Shown here one piece after another: positions 19,732-28,597 of a stretch of DNA of 34,185 bases (position 1 is the first letter of the stretch; the number at the start of each line of letters is the position of its first letter). A program made the translations under genes and the position numbers. Under the pieces are notes generated by a model that did no database searches, was not told the origin of the DNA, and worked only from the letters and a program-made list of their open reading frames with translations. This DNA comes from Candidatus Gottesmanbacteria bacterium (lineage in GTDB: Bacteria; Patescibacteriota; Microgenomatia; UBA10105; UBA927). The DNA lies in contig JACREM010000042.1 of the NCBI GenBank assembly GCA_016218215.1, positions 1 through 34,185 on the forward strand. The letters run 5' to 3'.

Positions 19732-21303
19732 TTACTGCGACATGCTATGCACCAGCTTATGTATTGTAACAAATGGAACCGTCTTGGTTTCTACAATTTC
19801 TGCTCTCCCGAATCCAGCAATTTCCCAAAGAGGGTGACCTAACGGTTTACAATCAATGATCTCGCAAAGAACTATAAGTCTATCAGTAACCGTTATTCTC
19901 TCAGGATCTATAACAGTATTTTCAATTGTCACTGGTGGATTACCCCAAACCTCAAAGAAAAACCTGTATGCGTGATCAGAGTTCTGACCGGTAATAAGAG
20001 CAAAATTAAACGGTTTTCCTTCAGTCATCTGGTACGCCTCCCAAGAAATCCTGCGGACCTGTTCCAGTTGTCGGTTGGGAGGATACCAAAACGGCATTCC
20101 AAGCCAGTTTATGTATACGAGAAAAACCAAGGATACAAAAGATACCAGCCAAACATATCGAAATCGCGCTATCCAAGACAAAAACACCGAAACTATGAGA
20201 AATGGTGCGGGAAAGAAAATACCAAAATAATATTCGTATATAGATCGTCTATAAAAACCAAAACACATAAGCGGCACCAAGAGCCAAAGAAATAATAAAA
20301 GTGCACCGTTTTTATTCCAATGCATTGGAATAAATTTCCTGAATATCACCTGAGAACGGACAGTCAAAAACAAAAAGACGGTTGATAAAAATGCAGCAAT
20401 AAAAGTCAAAATGACCCAAAGATGTATTTGAATTTTTGAAAAATTATCATAAATATCTCTTTGCGGCAGTCTCAAAACCAAACGTCCGAACAATCGAAAG
20501 AAAACATCGTAGAGAATTGACGCATATTGAGCTAGAGCAAACCCTGTGTCTTTTCCTTCTAAAATAAAATTGATAATCGATCGGATATTCGCAAATCCGT
20601 GTCTTAATTCAAACAAAAGGAATGGTGACGCTCCGATAATAAACCCAATAACAAGAGATACAAATATTTTAATAAATGCACGCCTCCGAAACAAAAATAC
20701 CCACAACAAGACCAAAGGGAACAGAAATGTGAATAGATAATGCAATTGAATACCAATACCAAGACATATTCCTGCAAAGCACACATATCTATTTTTTTGT
20801 TCCTGAGAATATTTAAATAATATATAGACAAGAAGTGTCGCAAAAAACGGCACTACATTTGGATTCCACGATGATCTTGAATACGCAATCACTATCGGAG
20901 AAAGTGAATATAATAACGACGCGATGATTCCGGTTCTATAGTCAAAAAAATCTTTCCCTATTCTATAAACCAGATACACCGTTAGTATGCCAAAAAGTGC
21001 AACCATAACGGCAGGTCCGGTTGGATCCAAATTCCATAACCAGAGAAAAGGAAGCATAAAATAGTAATATATGGGTCCCAAAAAAAATCCTCCAACAGAT
21101 GCAGTGGGACCAAGAAGAGTAAATTTATGGTCAACGATCATTCTCTTTACGATCAATACATCTCTCCCTTCATCTCCAAGAAATGTCATATACTCTGAAA
21201 TTTTATACAGCCGTAGATATGCACTGAGGAGGAGCACGGCCACAAGAAGTATGCTTTGAAAAAAGATCGAATGACGCTTTACAAATGAAATAAAATTCTG
21301 CAT
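19732..21303 (-). CDS. GT39/ArnT-like polytopic membrane glycosyltransferase
   Basis: YLRLYKISEYMTFLGDEGRDVLIVKRMIVDHKFTLLGPTASVGGFFLGPIYYYFMLPFLWLW; multi-TM. Start placed at MQNFISFVKR (21303), which avoids overlap with the upstream gene. Confidence 0.78.
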   Translation of the reverse strand: MQNFISFVKRHSIFFQSILLVAVLLLSAYLRLYKISEYMTFLGDEGRDVLIVKRMIVDHKFTLLGPTASVGGFFLGPIYYYFMLPFLWLWNLDPTGPAVMVALFGILTVYLVYRIGKDFFDYRTGIIASLLYSLSPIVIAYSRSSWNPNVVPFFATLLVYILFKYSQEQKNRYVCFAGICLGIGIQLHYLFTFLFPLVLLWVFLFRRRAFIKIFVSLVIGFIIGASPFLLFELRHGFANIRSIINFILEGKDTGFALAQYASILYDVFFRLFGRLVLRLPQRDIYDNFSKIQIHLWVILTFIAAFLSTVFLFLTVRSQVIFRKFIPMHWNKNGALLLFLWLLVPLMCFGFYRRSIYEYYFGIFFPAPFLIVSVFLSWIARFRYVWLVSFVSLVFLVYINWLGMPFWYPPNRQLEQVRRISWEAYQMTEGKPFNFALITGQNSDHAYRFFFEVWGNPPVTIENTVIDPERITVTDRLIVLCEIIDCKPLGHPLWEIAGFGRAEIVETKTVPFVTIHKLVHSMSQ

Positions 21304-21317
21304 ACGTTGAATAATTT

Positions 21318-22439
21318 TTAATGTTTTTTCCAAATGACAAGCGAGTAGAAAACGTAATTCCAAACAAGAAGAAGCGCGGTACCAATAAGAAAATAAAGGA
21401 AGTATCCTTCTTTACCAAAAAACGCAATTCCAAAATAAATAGTACCTGTCTGTATCAGAATCACTCCGAATGCTGAAGTAAAATAAAACTGAATAAGTTT
21501 TAATACATACTCTACAGGTGATTTAACTTTTCTCTCTTTAAAGGTCCAGATATTGTTCAAGTTAAAATTTGAAAATATGGCAAGGGTCGCCCCTATAAGA
21601 TTCGCCAAAATCGGAGAGACACCAACTGATTCATGAAATACTTTGAGCACCACCGCGTTCACAACAAACCCAAAGCCTCCAACTACCAAAAATTTCAAAA
21701 AAGAGCTAGTCATAAATGCTTTACTTCTCTCTGATCCAACGTAATACAGCACATTTCGTATATACTCTGAAGGAGCGATTTTTGACTTCCCGTATCTACG
21801 ATCTGTAAATTGGATCGGTACTTCAGAAACGTTTGCGTGCAATTTTAATATTTTATGAAGAAATGCTATCTGAAACACATACCCGCTATACGAAGATAAC
21901 TCGTCTTGTATTTTTTCGAAAAATGATTTTTTGTACGCCCTGTATCCCCCTGTCCAATCGTGAACATGCGAATACCCAAGACCAAACCGTACAATAGAAT
22001 TTCCAACGATACTGAAAATCTTCCTATGGGTTCCCCAGTTTTCTGGAATTGACCCCCCCGGGATATACCGGCTCCCAACTGCCATATCCGCACCCGAGTC
22101 AATCGCTTCTATAAATTGAGGAAAGCTCCTCGGATCATGAGAAAGATCAGCATCCATCTGAGCGAGTATGTCAGCGTGAAGTTTTGTAGCGGCATAAACA
22201 AGGCCGCGAAGAAGCGCTTTTCCTAAACCCTCTTTTTTTCCTGAAAGAAGAAAGACATCTTTATGTTTTTTTTGGTATGCAGCGATTGTAGCACCCGTTC
22301 CGTCAGGAGAATTATCATCTACGATGACATAAGAAAATGTATGTTGTTGTACCTTTGATACTGCTCTTTTTAAAGTATCAAGAAGAACAAGTATATTTTC
22401 CCGCTCATTATACGTCGGTATTATAACTGATATCCTCAT
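21318..22439 (-). CDS. DPM1-like polyprenol-phosphate mannose synthase (GT2) fused to C-terminal GtrA-like membrane domain
   Basis: MRISVIIPTYNERENILVLLDTLKRAV...VDDNSPDGTG...LAQMDADLSHDPRSFPQFIEAIDSGADMAVGSRYIPGGSIPENWGTHRKIFSIVGN, then FLKFLVVGGFGFVVNAVVLKVF...ANLIGATLAIFSNFNLNNIWTFKER. Start at ATG 22439. Confidence 0.92.
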   Translation of the reverse strand: MRISVIIPTYNERENILVLLDTLKRAVSKVQQHTFSYVIVDDNSPDGTGATIAAYQKKHKDVFLLSGKKEGLGKALLRGLVYAATKLHADILAQMDADLSHDPRSFPQFIEAIDSGADMAVGSRYIPGGSIPENWGTHRKIFSIVGNSIVRFGLGYSHVHDWTGGYRAYKKSFFEKIQDELSSYSGYVFQIAFLHKILKLHANVSEVPIQFTDRRYGKSKIAPSEYIRNVLYYVGSERSKAFMTSSFLKFLVVGGFGFVVNAVVLKVFHESVGVSPILANLIGATLAIFSNFNLNNIWTFKERKVKSPVEYVLKLIQFYFTSAFGVILIQTGTIYFGIAFFGKEGYFLYFLIGTALLLVWNYVFYSLVIWKKH

Positions 22440-22450
22440 ACAGTGGAGAC

Positions 22451-23413
22451 CTACACTCTCGCGCGCCAATAGTTGAGAAGATCCTCCATTGTTTTTTTGA
22501 ATGGAATTTCATCTTTCCAACCTGTTTGTGCAACAAACTTTGAATTATCTCCTATGAGAATTGGCACATCAGACGGCCGCATGCGTGACTGATCCTGTTT
22601 TGTACTAACTTTTACCTTTGAAAAAGATAACAATAGCTCAAGCATTTTGCCGATTTCTATCGCATTTCCGGTACAAATGTTATACACATCTCCAGCTTCA
22701 CACTTCTCAACCGCAAGAAGATATGCCCGAACCATATCTCGAACATCTGTATAATCTCGTTTTGCTTCAAGATTTCCCACATGAATAATCGGCTCCTGTT
22801 TGCCTTTTTCAATGAGTGCGATCTGTTTGGCAAAATTTGATTCTGCAAACGTGTCTCCTCTTCTTGGACCAGTATGATTAAATCCGCGGGTTCTGACTAT
22901 TTTCATGTTATACGAAGAAAAATATTGATACCCGAGATAATCCATAGCAACCTTTGAAACAGCATACGGGCTCTGGGGCCGCAGGGGATTTGTTTCCTTT
23001 ATCGGTACCTCATCCGGATAAACAAGTCCATACTCCTCAGAAGAGCATGCTATCTGAACGACAGGATCGATACTGGCCTGCCGAATCGCCTCGAATAAGT
23101 TAGCAGATCCTGAAACATTTACTTCAAGTGTCACTGATGGTGATATCCAAGATGTAGGCACGAATGATTGCGCAGCAAGATGGAAGACAAAATCGGGCTT
23201 AATTCGCGAAATAATTGTATACAGACTGTGTGAATCCATGAGATCTGCATCCTCAAGGATAAGTTTATTTTTAATTTCTTCTATATGATCCATTTTTGTC
23301 CTTGATCGACAAAACCCATATACCTCAAACCCTTTTGAAAGTAATAGCTCAGCCAAATGGCTCCCGACAAATCCGGCTATTCCTGTAATCAATGCTTTCT
23401 TTTTTCCTGCCAT
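22451..23413 (-). CDS. NAD-dependent SDR epimerase/dehydratase, GDP-mannose 4,6-dehydratase / GDP-6-deoxymannose reductase-like
   Basis: KKALITGIAGFVGSHLAELL (Rossmann motif), CSSEEYG, YAVSK catalytic motif, RTRGFNHTGPRRGDTFAESNFAKQI, RPSDVPILIGDNSKF. Start at ATG 23413 preceded by AAGGAGG. Confidence 0.85.
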   Translation of the reverse strand: MAGKKKALITGIAGFVGSHLAELLLSKGFEVYGFCRSRTKMDHIEEIKNKLILEDADLMDSHSLYTIISRIKPDFVFHLAAQSFVPTSWISPSVTLEVNVSGSANLFEAIRQASIDPVVQIACSSEEYGLVYPDEVPIKETNPLRPQSPYAVSKVAMDYLGYQYFSSYNMKIVRTRGFNHTGPRRGDTFAESNFAKQIALIEKGKQEPIIHVGNLEAKRDYTDVRDMVRAYLLAVEKCEAGDVYNICTGNAIEIGKMLELLLSFSKVKVSTKQDQSRMRPSDVPILIGDNSKFVAQTGWKDEIPFKKTMEDLLNYWRARV

Positions 23414-23423
23414 ATTCCTCCTT
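23414..23423 (-). promoter_or_regulatory. Strong Shine-Dalgarno (AAGGAGG) upstream of the GMD/RMD-like gene
   Basis: Minus-strand reading ...GTTAAGAAGGAGGAATATG; the plus-strand cctcctt lies at 23417-23423, 3 nt before the cat start complement. Confidence 0.6.
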
Positions 23424-23452
23424 CTTAACACGTATAATAAAAAATACCGCTC

Positions 23453-24751
23453 TTACATCCTTCCAACTCCATAGTAGGCAAAGCCTAATTTCTTTGCGTC
23501 CGAAGGGTCATAAATATTTCTTCCGTCAAAAAGAACCATTTCTTTCATGCCCTTTGCCAATTTTACCAGATCAAGCTGTCTAAATTCATTCCATTCTGTA
23601 ACAACGCACACTGCATCAGCACCAACGGCTGCGGTGTATGCGTCGGAAGCAAAAGAGACTGTATCCGAAAGAAGCAGCTTCGCATTTTCCATCGCTATTG
23701 GATCAAAAACTGTTATCTTTGCGCCTAATGATAGTAACTTTGAGATGACGAGAAGTGACGGTGCTTCACGCATGTCATCTGTATTTGGTTTAAAGGCTAA
23801 GCCTAATACCGTAATCGTTTTTCCTGAAATGTCTCCATGGAAGTGACTCACAATCTTATTCACAAAGTGCTCACAGACTTCTTTATTTATTCCGTCTACA
23901 TCCTTTAAAAGCTTAAAGTCATATCCTTTTTCATCAGCAAAAGCGATGAGGGCTTTTACATCTTTCGGAAAGCAGCTGCCTCCATATCCTACGCCCGCAT
24001 AAAGAAAGCTCCTCCCAAGTCGTCTATCAAGCCCAACGCCCTCCAATACTTTCTTAGCATCGGCTCCAACTTTTTCTGAAAGCATCGCAATGGCATTTGC
24101 AAATGAAATTTTCGTTGAAAGCAAAGAGTTGGAAGCGTATTTGATAAGTTCTGCAGTTTCAATGTTGCAAAGCACTGCTTTGCCATCGATAGTTTTATGA
24201 AGCTCAAGGAGAAGTTCTTGCGCTCTTTCTGAAGTCGTACCAATGATAATTCTGTCAGGATGCATAGTGTCTGAAATTGCAGAGCCTTCACGAAGAAATT
24301 CAGGGCATGAAGCAATCGCAAAAGAAGCCCCTGCTGGCTTATTTTTTTCCAAAATTTCAGAAACTTTTTTATTTGTACCAGGAGGAACGGTACTTTTTGT
24401 CACGACCACCTTGTACCCCACAAGTTCTTTGGCTACCGATTCTGCCGCACTAAATACACTCGAAAGATCAGCTGAACCACTCGCCTTTGGAGGAGTTCCT
24501 ACGGCGATAAAAATAATATCTGAAGGCACTACGGCTTCATGATAGTCTAATGTAAAAATGAGCCTCCCGGCATCAACATTTCTTTTTACAAGCTCCGATA
24601 GACCCGGTTCATAAAATGTTGCGATACCTTTTTTGAGTTTATCAATTTTTTCCTTCGTCCGTCCGACAACCCAAACAGTATTCCCAAGATCTGCAAAAAC
24701 CGCAGCTGTGACCAAGCCTACGTATCCATGTCCAATAAATGCAATTTTCAT
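23453..24751 (-). CDS. ugd: UDP-glucose 6-dehydrogenase
   Basis: MKIAFIGHGYVGLVTAAVFADLGNTV; VGTPPKASGSADLS; ASCPEFLREGSAISDTMHPDRIIIGT; SFLYAGVGYGGSCFPKDVKALI; GLAFKPNTDDMREAPSL. Confidence 0.96.
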   Translation of the reverse strand: MKIAFIGHGYVGLVTAAVFADLGNTVWVVGRTKEKIDKLKKGIATFYEPGLSELVKRNVDAGRLIFTLDYHEAVVPSDIIFIAVGTPPKASGSADLSSVFSAAESVAKELVGYKVVVTKSTVPPGTNKKVSEILEKNKPAGASFAIASCPEFLREGSAISDTMHPDRIIIGTTSERAQELLLELHKTIDGKAVLCNIETAELIKYASNSLLSTKISFANAIAMLSEKVGADAKKVLEGVGLDRRLGRSFLYAGVGYGGSCFPKDVKALIAFADEKGYDFKLLKDVDGINKEVCEHFVNKIVSHFHGDISGKTITVLGLAFKPNTDDMREAPSLLVISKLLSLGAKITVFDPIAMENAKLLLSDTVSFASDAYTAAVGADAVCVVTEWNEFRQLDLVKLAKGMKEMVLFDGRNIYDPSDAKKLGFAYYGVGRM

Positions 24752-24753
24752 AT

Positions 24754-25623
24754 CTATTGTTTTTCTTTTGAAAAAATAGTTTCAAGTCCATTTGCAAAGG
24801 ATGTCATCCTCGCACCAAGTTTTTTTATTTTATCATTACTAAGCACCGCATGAAAAGGTCTTGATGCGCGACCTTCAAAGAACTCTTCAAAACGAGCCTC
24901 TTGAACTAAATCGTTTGATACATGCAGGGTGCGTGCAATCTCTTTGGCTGCTTGATACGGAGAAAATGCCTCATCACCTACTACCTGGTACGTCCCGCAT
25001 GCATTCTTATGAAGCAGAAGTTGTATTGCAGCCGCAATGTCTGGGATGAATGTCGGAACAAAAAGTTGATCCGATGGCGCTTTTATAGTCATCCCAAGCT
25101 TCAAATCGTGAGTGATCTTATGAACAAAATCTTTTTTACCGCTCTCTTTCGGACCATAAGGGTTTGCGATCCGAACAACTAAACCATAATTACCAAGACG
25201 CGATACCCGCTTCTCTCCTTCATATTTTGTTTTTGCATACCAACCTACCGGATCCGGAACATCATCTTCTGTGTACCGTTCTTTAGTTCCAGAAAATACA
25301 TAATCAGTTGATATATAAAGCATATGTTTTCCTGTTTTGTTGCAAAGAGATGCTATCGAATCTGTTGCTTCGACATTGACAAGCCAAACAGAACTTTTTT
25401 CTTTTTGATCCTTTTCTTTTTCTGCTTGATCCACATCTGTTCGTGCTGCAAAATGAAAAACCCACGGTGCGTCTGAAGAAAAGATTGCTTTTTCTAGTGC
25501 AGTCTTATCTGTAATATCCACACCTGTTTCGAGACTTAAATTGGTAAAAGAAAAATTATCTTTCAGAGTATCAACAACTGACGTACCAAGTAGTCCTGAT
25601 AAACCGGTTCCGAGTATGTTCAT
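24754..25623 (-). CDS. rmlD: dTDP-4-dehydrorhamnose reductase
   Basis: MNILGTGLSGLLGTSVV; FHFAARTDVDQAEKE; YISTDYVFSGTKERYTEDDVPDPVGWYAKTKYEGEKRV; VVRIANPYG. Confidence 0.9.
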   Translation of the reverse strand: MNILGTGLSGLLGTSVVDTLKDNFSFTNLSLETGVDITDKTALEKAIFSSDAPWVFHFAARTDVDQAEKEKDQKEKSSVWLVNVEATDSIASLCNKTGKHMLYISTDYVFSGTKERYTEDDVPDPVGWYAKTKYEGEKRVSRLGNYGLVVRIANPYGPKESGKKDFVHKITHDLKLGMTIKAPSDQLFVPTFIPDIAAAIQLLLHKNACGTYQVVGDEAFSPYQAAKEIARTLHVSNDLVQEARFEEFFEGRASRPFHAVLSNDKIKKLGARMTSFANGLETIFSKEKQ

Positions 25624-26636
25624 GTCTTGGGGTTATATTGTCGATCGTAATATTCTTTGTACTCTCCGCTCTTTACATGCTTCCACCAGGCTTCGTTGTC
25701 TTTGTACCATTTCACTGTATCGGCAAGCCATGTATCAAAATCAAACCGAGGCGACCATCCGAGATTTTTTTGAATCTTAGTCCAATCTACCGCATACCGT
25801 CTATCATGACCCGGTCGGTCGGCAACAAATGAAATAAGAGATTCATTTTTTCCTAAAATATGTAAAATTTTCTTAACCACTTCAATATTGGAGATATCTT
25901 TCGTAAGTCCGCCTACGCAATACGTCTCACCAATTGTACCTTTTTCTAAAACAGACTCAATTGCACGGCAGTGATCTTCCACATGCAGCCAATCTCGAAC
26001 GTACAACCCGTCACCATATACAGGTATTTTTTTATCCTCAAGAGCATTGGTTATAGCAAGCGGGATTACTTTCTCCGGAAACTGATATGGTCCGTAATTA
26101 TTTGAACAATTTGTGATTGTGACAGGAAGACCGAAAGTATGAAAATACGCACGGACGAGATGGTCTGACCCAGCTTTTGATGCTGAATAGGGGCTATGTG
26201 GATCGTATCTGGTATCTTCAGAAAAACGAGTGTTTTCCGCAAGACTCAAAGACCCAAAGACTTCGTCTGTTGAAATATGATGAAATCGCTTAACCCCAAG
26301 TCTAACTGATTGGTCCAGAAGCACCTGAGTACCTAAAACATTTGATTTAATAAAATTTGCAGGATCGTGAATTGATCTATCAACGTGACTTTCCGCCGCA
26401 AAATGTACTACCGTATCTACTCCTTTTAATACACTGGATACAGCGTCGACATCGCAGATATTCCCTTGAACAAACGAATATGTTGATTTTTTTTCAACTG
26501 CACGTATACTTTCTAAATTTCCCGCATACGTTAGTGCGTCAAAATTTACGATCGTATCCTCAGGATGCTTCTCCATCCAATAAAGAATAAAATTTGCTCC
26601 GATAAATCCTGCCCCTCCTGTCACAACGATCTTCAT
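25620..26636 (-). CDS. rmlB: dTDP-glucose 4,6-dehydratase
   Basis: MKIVVTGGAGFIGANFILYWMEKHPEDTIVNFDALTYAGNLESI; FAAESHVDRSIHDPANFIKSNVLGT; HISTDEVFGSL; YSASKAGSDHLVRAYFHTFGLPVTITNCSNNYGPYQFPEKVIP; DRPGHDRRYAVD. Confidence 0.97.
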   Translation of the reverse strand: MKIVVTGGAGFIGANFILYWMEKHPEDTIVNFDALTYAGNLESIRAVEKKSTYSFVQGNICDVDAVSSVLKGVDTVVHFAAESHVDRSIHDPANFIKSNVLGTQVLLDQSVRLGVKRFHHISTDEVFGSLSLAENTRFSEDTRYDPHSPYSASKAGSDHLVRAYFHTFGLPVTITNCSNNYGPYQFPEKVIPLAITNALEDKKIPVYGDGLYVRDWLHVEDHCRAIESVLEKGTIGETYCVGGLTKDISNIEVVKKILHILGKNESLISFVADRPGHDRRYAVDWTKIQKNLGWSPRFDFDTWLADTVKWYKDNEAWWKHVKSGEYKEYYDRQYNPKT

Positions 26637-27373
26637 GCAAGTTTTCCTTCCTTCACCATCTGTGCGACTTCGTTATTTGCCCGCAGCAGCTCATCATATG
26701 AAGTACCTGCATCTACCCACCAATCAAGCACCTCGCATCCAAGCTTTCCCTGCGACAAATATGAATTATTTAAGTCGGTAACCTCAAGCTCGCCTCTGCC
26801 TGACGGTGTAAGTTTTTTGATATACTCAAAAACCTTATGATCATACATATAAATACCTGTTTGAGCGATATTCGACTTAGGTTCTGCTGGCTTCTCTTCT
26901 ATCGACACGACAGCACCCGACGAGTCTATCTCAATGACTCCATACTGACCTGACTTTGTCGGCATTCTCACTCCAAAAACCATCGAGCCAAGAGACTTTT
27001 TTTCAAACATCTTTACAGCATTTTTAAGATCGTAATTAAAAATATTATCACCCAAAAGAACCAATATTGAATCCTCATGAGAAAATTCCTCTGCAAGAGA
27101 GATGGCATCCGCGATTCCACCTTTAGGATTTTTTTGGATTGCGTAGTACAAGCGAAGATCAAATTCTTCTCCGGATTTTAGAAGTGAGGCAAAATCTCCG
27201 ACATGATCACCAGAGGTTGTAAGAAGTACTTCTTTTATCCCCGCCCTTTTCATCGATTCCAATGAATAATAAATCATTGGTTTGTTATACACCGGGAGAA
27301 GATGCTTGTTGGTTACAAACGTGAGCGGCCGAAGTCTTGTAGCAAGTCCGCCAGCTAAAATGACACCTTTCAT
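26633..27373 (-). CDS. rmlA: Glucose-1-phosphate thymidylyltransferase (short form)
   Basis: MKGVILAGGLATRLRPLTFVTNKHLLPVYNKPMIYYSLESMKRAGIKEVLLTT; LLGDNIF; SIEEKPAEPKSNIAQTGIYMYD; GRGELEVTDLNNSYL. Confidence 0.95.
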   Translation of the reverse strand: MKGVILAGGLATRLRPLTFVTNKHLLPVYNKPMIYYSLESMKRAGIKEVLLTTSGDHVGDFASLLKSGEEFDLRLYYAIQKNPKGGIADAISLAEEFSHEDSILVLLGDNIFNYDLKNAVKMFEKKSLGSMVFGVRMPTKSGQYGVIEIDSSGAVVSIEEKPAEPKSNIAQTGIYMYDHKVFEYIKKLTPSGRGELEVTDLNNSYLSQGKLGCEVLDWWVDAGTSYDELLRANNEVAQMVKEGKLA

Positions 27374-27397
27374 ATTCGCACCCCTTTCAAATCTTTA

Positions 27398-27655
27398 CTA
27401 CGATCGAAGCACTATCACAAAGAGAGCAATTGCGATAGCACCAATGAGTATATATTCTACCACAACTTTTCTATGTAAATCCCCAATAATACTATGATGG
27501 GCCACGCCCCATGTCGCGTACAAACATGCAGTAGTGACGCCAATCACCAGCTGAAAGCCGTGATTTCCCTGGGAAAGGAAAAACATCCACGCGCTGAGCG
27601 TAAGCATCACTATAAGAACAAAATAATGAAGGATATATCTTCCTGTACTCATCAT
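27398..27655 (-). CDS. Small (85 aa) three-TM membrane protein with a WGxxHHxxxGDLHxK motif, unknown function
   Basis: MMSTGRYILHYFVLIVMLTLSAWMFFLSQGNHGFQLVIGVTTACLYATWGVAHHSIIGDLHRKVVVEYILIGAIAIALFVIVLRS; 4-bp overlap with the CAP-domain gene supports real coding. Confidence 0.7.
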   Translation of the reverse strand: MMSTGRYILHYFVLIVMLTLSAWMFFLSQGNHGFQLVIGVTTACLYATWGVAHHSIIGDLHRKVVVEYILIGAIAIALFVIVLRS

Positions 27656-28548
27656 AAGATTCCCCCAGGCAAAATTTTAGCAAATACAACTGCAAGCATG
27701 ACAAAAAATAAAATATGGGCAACGTTATGCCCAGAAATCCGGACAATCTTCTTTCTCGAAATAATCCACGCATCGATAATGAGTAGCAAAATAAAACCAG
27801 AAACGACCACGAGAGAAAACGAACGTGTGAGGGTTGGAATATTCACAAGAGGTTTGTTTGTGGCGCTGTAAAATACACGTAATGCATCATTTGGAAGGGA
27901 TGTAGCTTCTCCTTTTATCGATGCTCCTGACGAATCAACAATAATCGGCGGTTGTTTTTTTACTAAATCAGCCATCTGAGAAGATGATGCTCCAAACATC
28001 TGTACGACAAGCGTCGTCTCTTCGCCATTGAGTATCCCATTTACGACGGCAAAACCGACCTCCCGGTAGGCAGATTTCACAATATTTGCCTTATGAGTCG
28101 GTGAAGCCATCCACGCATCAACGACATTTTTACTCGTAGTAAAATTTTTCGCTAAATTTTCACCAGCTACAGTATACTGATACCCCTGAGCCACTATAAA
28201 ATCCCAGGGAGTCACTCCCTTTGGACTCACATGTGCCCAATAATTATTGGCAAACATGTCTTGAGCCTTTTTATAGGCTGCAACAGATAATTTTTCGTTC
28301 AATACTACTGTTGCAAGGCCGATTTTTCCCCGCTCAATATTCGTATCGTCCAAAAGCGATTGAACGTAAATATCCGTGGCATACCCTAAAATATTTGGAA
28401 ACGCATGGTGAAACGAATCTATAAAAAAGTAGAAAGCTACAAAGAGAAGCGCATATACAAAAAGGTACTTTGCATGGAGTGCTTTTGGTTTGAAGTTATT
28501 GGAGTGATGCGGAGTCAAAAAATGACGACAGTAATCGGTAATTCTCAT
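27652..28548 (-). CDS. Membrane-anchored CAP/SCP (YkwD-like) domain protein
   Basis: NIERGKIGLATVVLNEKLSVAAYKKAQDMFANNYWAHVSPKGVTPWDFIVAQGYQYTVAGENLAKNFTTSKNVVDAWMASPTHKANIVKSAYREVGFAVV: CAP motifs (WAHVSP, AGENLA, W..SPTHKANI); one N-terminal and two C-terminal TM helices. Confidence 0.92.
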   Translation of the reverse strand: MRITDYCRHFLTPHHSNNFKPKALHAKYLFVYALLFVAFYFFIDSFHHAFPNILGYATDIYVQSLLDDTNIERGKIGLATVVLNEKLSVAAYKKAQDMFANNYWAHVSPKGVTPWDFIVAQGYQYTVAGENLAKNFTTSKNVVDAWMASPTHKANIVKSAYREVGFAVVNGILNGEETTLVVQMFGASSSQMADLVKKQPPIIVDSSGASIKGEATSLPNDALRVFYSATNKPLVNIPTLTRSFSLVVVSGFILLLIIDAWIISRKKIVRISGHNVAHILFFVMLAVVFAKILPGGIL

Positions 28549-28597
28549 GTATATCCATCATATCGACATCTTATCCGCGAAACAAGTGACCCCAGTA

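Noticed and set aside
27374-27397. Putative sigma70-like promoter upstream of rmlA (TTGTGA-17-TAAAGA, partly in the preceding gene)
   Set aside because: Only 4/6 and 3/6 consensus matches; not distinguishable from chance in AT-rich DNA.
28549-28597. Possible frameshifted remainder of TsaB downstream of its stop
   Set aside because: Only 49 bp before the CAP start; translation there shows no TsaB C-terminal sequence, so a simple frameshift does not explain the short protein.
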